Assembly: GCA_009760855.2 (NCBI GenBank)
Contig: WPIO01000010.1
Location: 512,501-576,500, forward strand
Reading direction: 5' to 3'
DNA from: Cristatella mucedo
Lineage: Eukaryota > Bryozoa > Phylactolaemata > Cristatellidae
Length of the DNA stretch: 64,000 nt
Made by a program: the position numbers and the translations under genes. The notes below the pieces were generated by a model. The model searched no databases, was not told the DNA's origin, and was given only the letters and a program-made list of their open reading frames with translations. This document shows positions 58,945 through 64,000 of this stretch, piece by piece; position 1 is the stretch's first letter; the number at the start of each line of letters is the position of its first letter.

Positions 58945-59692
58945 ATTTTTAACTATAAAAGACAGAAAAAAGGACAGTTTAATCCTGATTCAGATATAAG
59001 CCAAGTATTTAAGCCAAGACAAAAGAAAATTCCAAAAGGTTTCTTTGATGTAGTTGCACCTAATAAAAATCACCAAGCACATATTTTGTATATGCCAAAT
59101 GATTCTGAATACAAATATGCCTTGAGTGTCGTTGATGTTGCTAGTTGATATACAGATTCAAGGCCACTTAAAACAAAGTCTTCTAAAGAAGTAACTAAGC
59201 AATAGTAGACATTTGTACAAAATGCCCTTTAAAATGGCCAAAGAAGATAACAGTAGATCCAGGAACAGAGTTCAAAGGAGGGTTCAGGAAAAAAATAAAA
59301 AGACAAGAAACACCCGTGATAGAAGCTACTCGTAAAAAGAGTTTTGCCTTAGTTGAAAGGATGAATCTAACAGTAGCAGAAAGAGCCTTTATTGCACAAT
59401 ATGAAAAGGCATTAGAAAGCTTTAATAAAGGAGACTATGTTAGAAATAAAGAGTGGATTGATAATTTACCAAAGATTATTGATTACCTAAACTATAGCAT
59501 TACAAGCACAGTTGGTGAAGAACCTGCTAAAGTACAAAAAGAAATAGTAAAGCTCAAGAAACCAAAATATCATAAAGAAGTAGGAGAACAAGAAAAATTA
59601 TTAGAACTTGAAACAACTGTTAGATATTTAGTAGAACAAGGTGAAGGAGAAGATGAAAAGAAAAGCTACAAATTCAATATGGAGTTTAGCTA
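58945..59692 (+). pseudogene. Retroviral-type integrase of the Polinton-like element
   Basis: Integrases of this rve family insert the element and use a D,D-E triad. Readable: HILYMPNDSEYKYALSVVDV, VDPGTEFKGG (second catalytic Asp) and ALVERMNLTVAERAF (catalytic Glu), then a C-terminal helical region to 59692. The residue where the family has its first Asp (Q-A-D) reads His here, and a TGA at about 59146 and a frameshift near 59210 also break it, so it is inactive. The portion from about 59215 to 59692 is open. Confidence 0.78.
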
Positions 59693-60192
59693 AGCAAATT
59701 ATTGTTAGAATAATGGTATTGAAAGACCAACCAGTACGTTATTGGGTAAATGATATTAAAAAGAGTTTTGTTTGAGAAGAACTCCAAGTAATTAAACAGG
59801 AGTAGCTTCTTTTTATGAAAACGTTCCATTATGATATCTTTAAACTCTTCTTGTGTAATCGCTTCATCAGATAAAGCATGTGTCATCTTGGAAATAAACT
59901 TTGAATTATATTCTAAAGTAGATCTTTTACGCTTGTCGATTTCAGCTACAAAACCAACAACTGCTACCATCATTGCAGATAAGTCTGAAAAGGATGAGCC
60001 TACATGAGTAATATCGGGAAATGATTGAATATAAGTACTAGAAATTGTTACTCCTAATGCTGTTACTATGTTTAAAACTTTGATTATACATCTTATTTTT
60101 GTTAAAATTATTAGACACGATCTAACTTTAGTATTATATTGAATGATCTCATCATATCTTTGGATACAATATTGTTTTCTTAATTCTGCCAT
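59686..60192 (-). CDS. Intact small membrane protein, SLATT-like layout
   Basis: An uninterrupted 168-codon frame starting MAELRKQYCIQRYDE and overlapping the integrase end by 7 bp. It has an N-terminal amphipathic helix, a hydrophobic segment at about residues 27-50 (IIKVLNIVTALGVTISSTYI), a second at about 70-86 (LSAMMVAVVGFVAE), then a charged helical region with ITQEEFKDII. This two-TM plus C-terminal helix layout recalls SLATT domains, predicted pore-forming effectors. The resemblance is by pattern only. Its open frame contrasts with its broken neighbours. Confidence 0.6.
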   Translation of the reverse strand: MAELRKQYCIQRYDEIIQYNTKVRSCLIILTKIRCIIKVLNIVTALGVTISSTYIQSFPDITHVGSSFSDLSAMMVAVVGFVAEIDKRKRSTLEYNSKFISKMTHALSDEAITQEEFKDIIMERFHKKKLLLFNYLEFFSNKTLFNIIYPITYWLVFQYHYSNNNLLS

Positions 60193-60239
60193 CGTCTTCT
60201 ATATAAACTAAGTTTTCTTTTCTTGGAAAAGGAAAAGGA

Positions 60240-60284
60240 TTACTATAGTATATACACTAATTTTGGTGGAGTACTTAGAGTAGT
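60240..60284 (-). repeat. Right terminal inverted repeat of the Polinton-like element
   Basis: Its reverse complement (ACTACTCTA...TACTCCA...GTATATACTATAGTAA) matches the left repeat at 47159-47205, with gaps. Confidence 0.65.
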
Positions 60285-60396
60285 ATAGTTTTGAATGTTA
60301 TGGAGACTCGATCGAGCAAGAGACAACCGAACGAATGAGGTTGGTGATGTGCGAGGGTCAAACCCTAGGCTATATAACATTCAAAACTATACTACT
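60279..60396. repeat. Right foldback hairpin
   Basis: Arms 60279-60300 and 60375-60396 are perfect 22-bp inverted repeats, beginning AGTAGTATAG and ending CTATACTACT. The loop is about 74 bp and partly self-complementary. Confidence 0.92.
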
Positions 60397-62070
60397 AGAA
60401 ACTGTTCAAAATGCTATCAGCTGTACTTCCGGAGTTGGCAAGTCCACATTGATTTACACCATACGAATATCTCCATCGCCACGGAATGATACAACCTCAG
60501 GGCATGAAGGGAAACTCTCCATTTTACCAAGGTTAAACTGTTGACTCAAATCACTTACAACAGTCTCCTTTAAAACAGTAGTTTCCTGAACTCTTTTCGT
60601 GATAGCTTGATTAGAAAAGAAGCAAGTGTGTACTAACAAAATTGTCATCGAAATTCTTCGAAATATTTTCCATCACTCATATGCGTCTACCTTTTTTGCA
60701 GAGTGGCTACCCACGAGGTAGCTAGAACTAGAAGCATGCTAATGAAACCAATAGCTGAAGCTTTCCCTGTGATTTCAGACAAGGCTTTGATTTAGCGTTG
60801 ATCGGTGGTCGTAAAAGCTTAGGATTTGGGTTCATCTGATTCAACGAAGCATTGTGCACGAATATATCCTAGATCAGAGGTGAGCAAACTCCGGCCTTTA
60901 TGTCGGATCCGGCCTAGCTAATGCTGCAATGCGGCCTAGCGGCACCCTAGTTATTTATTGATGAATCCGTAGCCTGATTGAGTTGTCTTGGTTTTCTCCC
61001 CACTCACTATAAAGGTACTTTGACTTACGAGCATCCCAACTAGCGAGTTGTCGATGCTCGAGCCGTCTCTCAGCCGCTTTTTGTTTAGAGTTGAGAGGTC
61101 ACTGTTGTTGTGCTCGATTTTGCTTCGCCCGTTTCACAGTATGATTTTAGAACTTCGACTTTGCTTTTCGCCCGGCTAGCGGCAGCAGCAGCTGGCAGTG
61201 ATGGATTTGCGCCAGAAAGTGTTAACGAGTGCAAGTGGGTGTGCCAGCGAGGCAAGTAAGAGTGTCTAGTAACAGGGCGTGGTTACTAAGGCTTGTAAGG
61301 GAAGGGCGGCGGAAGACCGTACGACTGCCCTGGCGCGACGTCAAGCGCGGGCCTGGTGGTTCCCTCAGCGACCGACTCGAGCGAGCCATCGGGTTGAGAC
61401 CGAATCCGGCAGGAACCGTTGCAGTAAGTACTTTACTTACACAGTACCGTCGTCTTAGAGATCCTCGCCTAACCAAAGGCAATTGGCGAATTCTCAAAAA
61501 AGCCTGGCCAGTGAACTGTGCTTCGGCAGTTCGTCCCCGGGCGAACAGTTCGCTTGAAACGCCTCTGGTTGTACGTGTTAGTTGCATAAATCCACTGTTG
61601 CACTGCGTTTGTAAAGGTTATTCGTTATTTATGAGTACATTTTGTAATTTAAAAACGTCACATAAATCTGAGGTGTTCTTCAGGGTCCAGAAGGGATTAA
61701 TGGCATTTCAATTCAATTTTATGGGGAAAATTGATTTGAGATAAGACTAATTTGAGTTACGAGCTCCGTCTCTGGGAGAATTGAACTCGTAAGTCAAGGT
61801 AGTACTGCACTGCTGATTTCACCGCTAGCTGTGGCTCGTGTGGTTTTCCTTTACCACTGATCTCGGGTGCTTTTATGAAACAGAGCGCCTGACTGGAGAG
61901 CGATGATAAATATTGTGTTGCAAACAAGTTCTATCTCTGGTCTCGGTCTATGCACCGTTCACCTTAGTCAAAGAGTGTATTGTGCATTCGTATGTGTGCT
62001 GTGACAGGCGAAGCAAAATTGCCTTATCGTCTTATTACTGAAGTCCTATTTCCGAGTTGTAACACCGATT
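60397..62070. other. Unassigned DNA right of the Polinton-like element
   Basis: No gene was recognised. A P-loop-like GVGKST stretch at about 60425-60450 (+) and a 171-codon ORF at 61229-61744 (+), rich in Arg, have no support beyond being open. Confidence 0.45.
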
Positions 62071-62289
62071 ACTACGCCTAAAGAGCCGAAGCAAGGAGCA
62101 GCTACCGGTATCCGAAAGTTTGACCTCGAACGACGTATCTTCAACGCCGAATTCGCTTACGAGTTATTCTTTGTCCAACACGGCAACGAAGCCCTGTGTT
62201 TATTGTGCAGCGACACCGACGGCACTTTCAAGCCGTCGAATCTCAAGGGACATTTCGATGCCAGGCATGCATACACGTACAGACACTTC
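62071..62289 (+). pseudogene. BED/SPIN-DOC-type zinc-finger fragment, transposon-derived
   Basis: The frame reads RKFDLERRIFNAEFAYELFF, then CLLCSD...FKPSNLKGHFDARH, a CxxC...HxxxxH finger with the N-terminal helix usual for SPIN-DOC/BED domains of hAT-related and GTF2IRD2/ZBED-like proteins. It stops abruptly where LINE family A sequence begins, so only the N-terminal domain remains. No hAT catalytic domain follows. Confidence 0.6.
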
Positions 62290-62846
62290 AGTTCTCGCCG
62301 ACCTGCACTTGCTACCAGTCAAGCAACGGATCGATTTCAAGGTTTCGTCGCTCACTTTTAGGTCACTTCATTCTTTGGCTCCAGCCTATCTGTCAGATTT
62401 ACTACCCCATCAGGCCAAGCATCGTACCACCCGCTTTTCGGAATCTAACAGTCTAGAAATACCTCGTACAAACCTCACATCCTTTGGAGACCGTGCATTT
62501 AGCTCGTATGCTCCCGAAGCCTGGAACTCCCTCCCAACTTATGTCAGAACATCCCCTGACTTGACCGCATTTAAAAAGAACTTACAAACACAACTATTTA
62601 GGACACCATTTAGTGGGTCCCTGTGATTTGTCCTTCATGTGCTTATGCGTGCTGACACTGTGCATGCTGCCACTTGCATGCTGACCCTGTGCATGTCACC
62701 CCTAACCATGTTATTCTTGTTGTTTATCAAGCATGATATTACTCACCATTCAATCGCGTTTCCCTTTACAGCAAATGTAAAGCGCCTAGAGAGAGATTGC
62801 GTTCTCTGAGGGCGCTTTATCAAGTGCATTATTATTACTATTACTA
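62290..62846 (+). mobile_element. LINE family A 3' fragment
   Basis: It encodes [20 protein letters not shown] through YAPEAWNSLPTYVR. It ends in the GCGCCTAGAGAGAGATTGCG, GGGCGC hairpin and an (ATT)n tail. Confidence 0.88.
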
Positions 62847-64000
62847 TTCACTGAGGATTCGCCGAAGACTTAGGCTGCTGCCGTTGCTGCAGTCGTGGTT
62901 AGATCAACTAAGATCAACTAAGACTGCCTTGCAGTCGCGGTTAGATCAACAATCGACCCTCTTGAAGCAGCAGACGAGTGGCCGATTGTGTCTGCAAAAA
63001 ATGAGTTGAAGTACGCATAGTAAGGCAAAAGTTAAGAGATTACAAGTTGCATAGCCATACAGAGTCATTTGGCTATGTGCCGTGCCTGCTTATAATGATT
63101 CATGCCTTTGCATTAAGCTGATACTTAAGAGCTCTTTTCAAAGCAACTTATATGAGGCGAAGATATGGCAATACAAGTGGATGGCTGTGAATTTAGCATA
63201 GGATGAAGGTTCTAGCCGTTTACGACTAAGATCGTGGGTTCGAGTCTTGCTGCAGGTCTTTCTTCCTTGCCCACGGCTGGCAAAAATTCCTGCTGCTGCA
63301 TGGTCAGCAATTATGTCAATGAAATCATAAGACCATCTGACCTTGACTTTTACCTTCTAAAGCTGCAGTAGTTTAACAAGTAGAAATGCATCTGACACTT
63401 GTGAGAAGTATTAAAAAGGTATTCCTTTAGCGTCATCCCATAAAATAGTTTTATTTTGATCGTCTGGAAGCTTCATGTTTACTGCCCGTGACTTTGCTCT
63501 GGAAAACAATCTGAAGAATCCAGAGAGCCTCTTCCAAAAGCCTCTTGATGGCTTGTCTGTTTTCTACAGAATAACGAAAGCAGCAGTGATGGCTGCATCA
63601 ATGAGGCAGCCTATCAGCTGCTCCTAGCCTCAAACTTGCTCTGAATTACACTTAGCTAACGTTAATGACAATTTTTGGAAGCTGCATGAGCCACGGATGC
63701 TATCAACCATAAGCTCAAACATAAAACCGGGAGCTAATGTAATCATACCTGCATGACACAGCTAAAACACAGCGATTCGGCCACTCGCTTTGTAGTAACA
63801 GCATTTGCCTAGGCATGGAGGCTCGGGCTAGGGTACAGTATCGCTTTAGGTGTCCTAGGCTATTCTAGCGAAGACCATGTTGCTATGATAATACTAGTGT
63901 GTAGCTTCAAATCGCCTTTGTCGAACACAAAATGCACCCACCAGTTTGTTCCTGGTCCACCAGTCCACATTTAGATCGAGCACAAACAAGAAGTGCTTTG
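62847..64000. other. Unassigned right end of the window
   Basis: No gene was recognised. At about 63210-63255 a GTGGGTTCGAGTCTTGCTGC stretch looks like the B-box of another tRNA-derived SINE, but the rest is too diverged to define. Confidence 0.4.

Larger units (their letters stand above)
47028..60396 (+). mobile_element. Decayed Polinton/adintovirus-like element
   Basis: An AT-rich block, distinct from its flanks, that carries the diagnostic Polinton set: protein-primed DNA polymerase B, retroviral-type integrase, double-jelly-roll major capsid and penton-like proteins. It also has a YqaJ-type exonuclease and a fibre-like protein. Degenerate terminal inverted repeats lie at about 47159-47205 and 60240-60284, each bordered outside by a foldback hairpin. 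Most genes hold stops and frameshifts, so this is a fossil integration. The A32-type ATPase and adenain-type protease expected in the group were not found. The exact edges and target-site duplication are unresolved. Confidence 0.85.

Noticed and set aside
61229-61744. 171-codon + ORF
   Set aside because: No domain, no splice support, and an opposite-strand ORF overlaps it. Likely chance in GC-richer DNA.
1-64000. CRISPR arrays, bacterial operons or ribosomal RNA
   Set aside because: No regularly spaced repeats, ribosome-binding sites or rRNA sequence seen. Introns and retroelements show eukaryotic DNA.

Overview
The window is animal nuclear DNA, probably from an invertebrate. It has two conserved genes split by many spliceosomal introns, tRNA-derived SINEs, CR1/L2-like LINEs, and an integrated Polinton/adintovirus-like element. 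I cannot name the species from sequence alone.

Region 1 (1 to about 10.7 kb, + strand) is the 3' part of an oxysterol-binding-protein-related gene of the ORP9/10/11 group. Seven exons are well supported and two are tentative. The acidic linker, the ORD lipid-transfer domain with the EQVSHHPP signature, and the C-terminal KKK/LW region are all readable. The PH domain lies upstream of the window.

Region 2 (11.5-41.9 kb, - strand) is a complete NUP155 nucleoporin gene, convergent with the ORP gene. I placed 34 exons. Every splice phase joins correctly and the total is 4,278 nt (1,425 codons plus stop), close to the usual size of NUP155. The larger introns in its 5' half are filled with LINE and SINE copies.

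Region 3 (about 41.9-47.0 kb) is repeat-rich intergenic DNA: SINEs, LINE fragments, a long (GA)n tract and a (CT/GT)-rich tract.

Region 4 (about 47.0-60.4 kb) is markedly AT-rich and holds a decayed Polinton/adintovirus-like element. On the + strand it carries remnants of protein-primed DNA polymerase B, an acidic ORF, two consecutive penton-like jelly-roll proteins, a small capsid-associated-like protein, a double-jelly-roll major capsid protein, a YqaJ/lambda-type exonuclease, a phage-fibre-like repeat protein and a retroviral-type integrase. Two genes run on the - strand: a Cys-rich protein, and an intact small membrane protein whose layout recalls SLATT domains. Short terminal inverted repeats are visible, and each end carries its own foldback hairpin. 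A SINE has jumped into polB and a LINE lies between the exonuclease and fibre reading frames, so the element is older than both insertions. Stops and frameshifts show that most of its genes are dead.

Region 5 (60.4-64 kb) is mostly unassigned DNA with a BED/SPIN-DOC-type zinc-finger fragment, probably transposon-derived, joined to another LINE 3' end.
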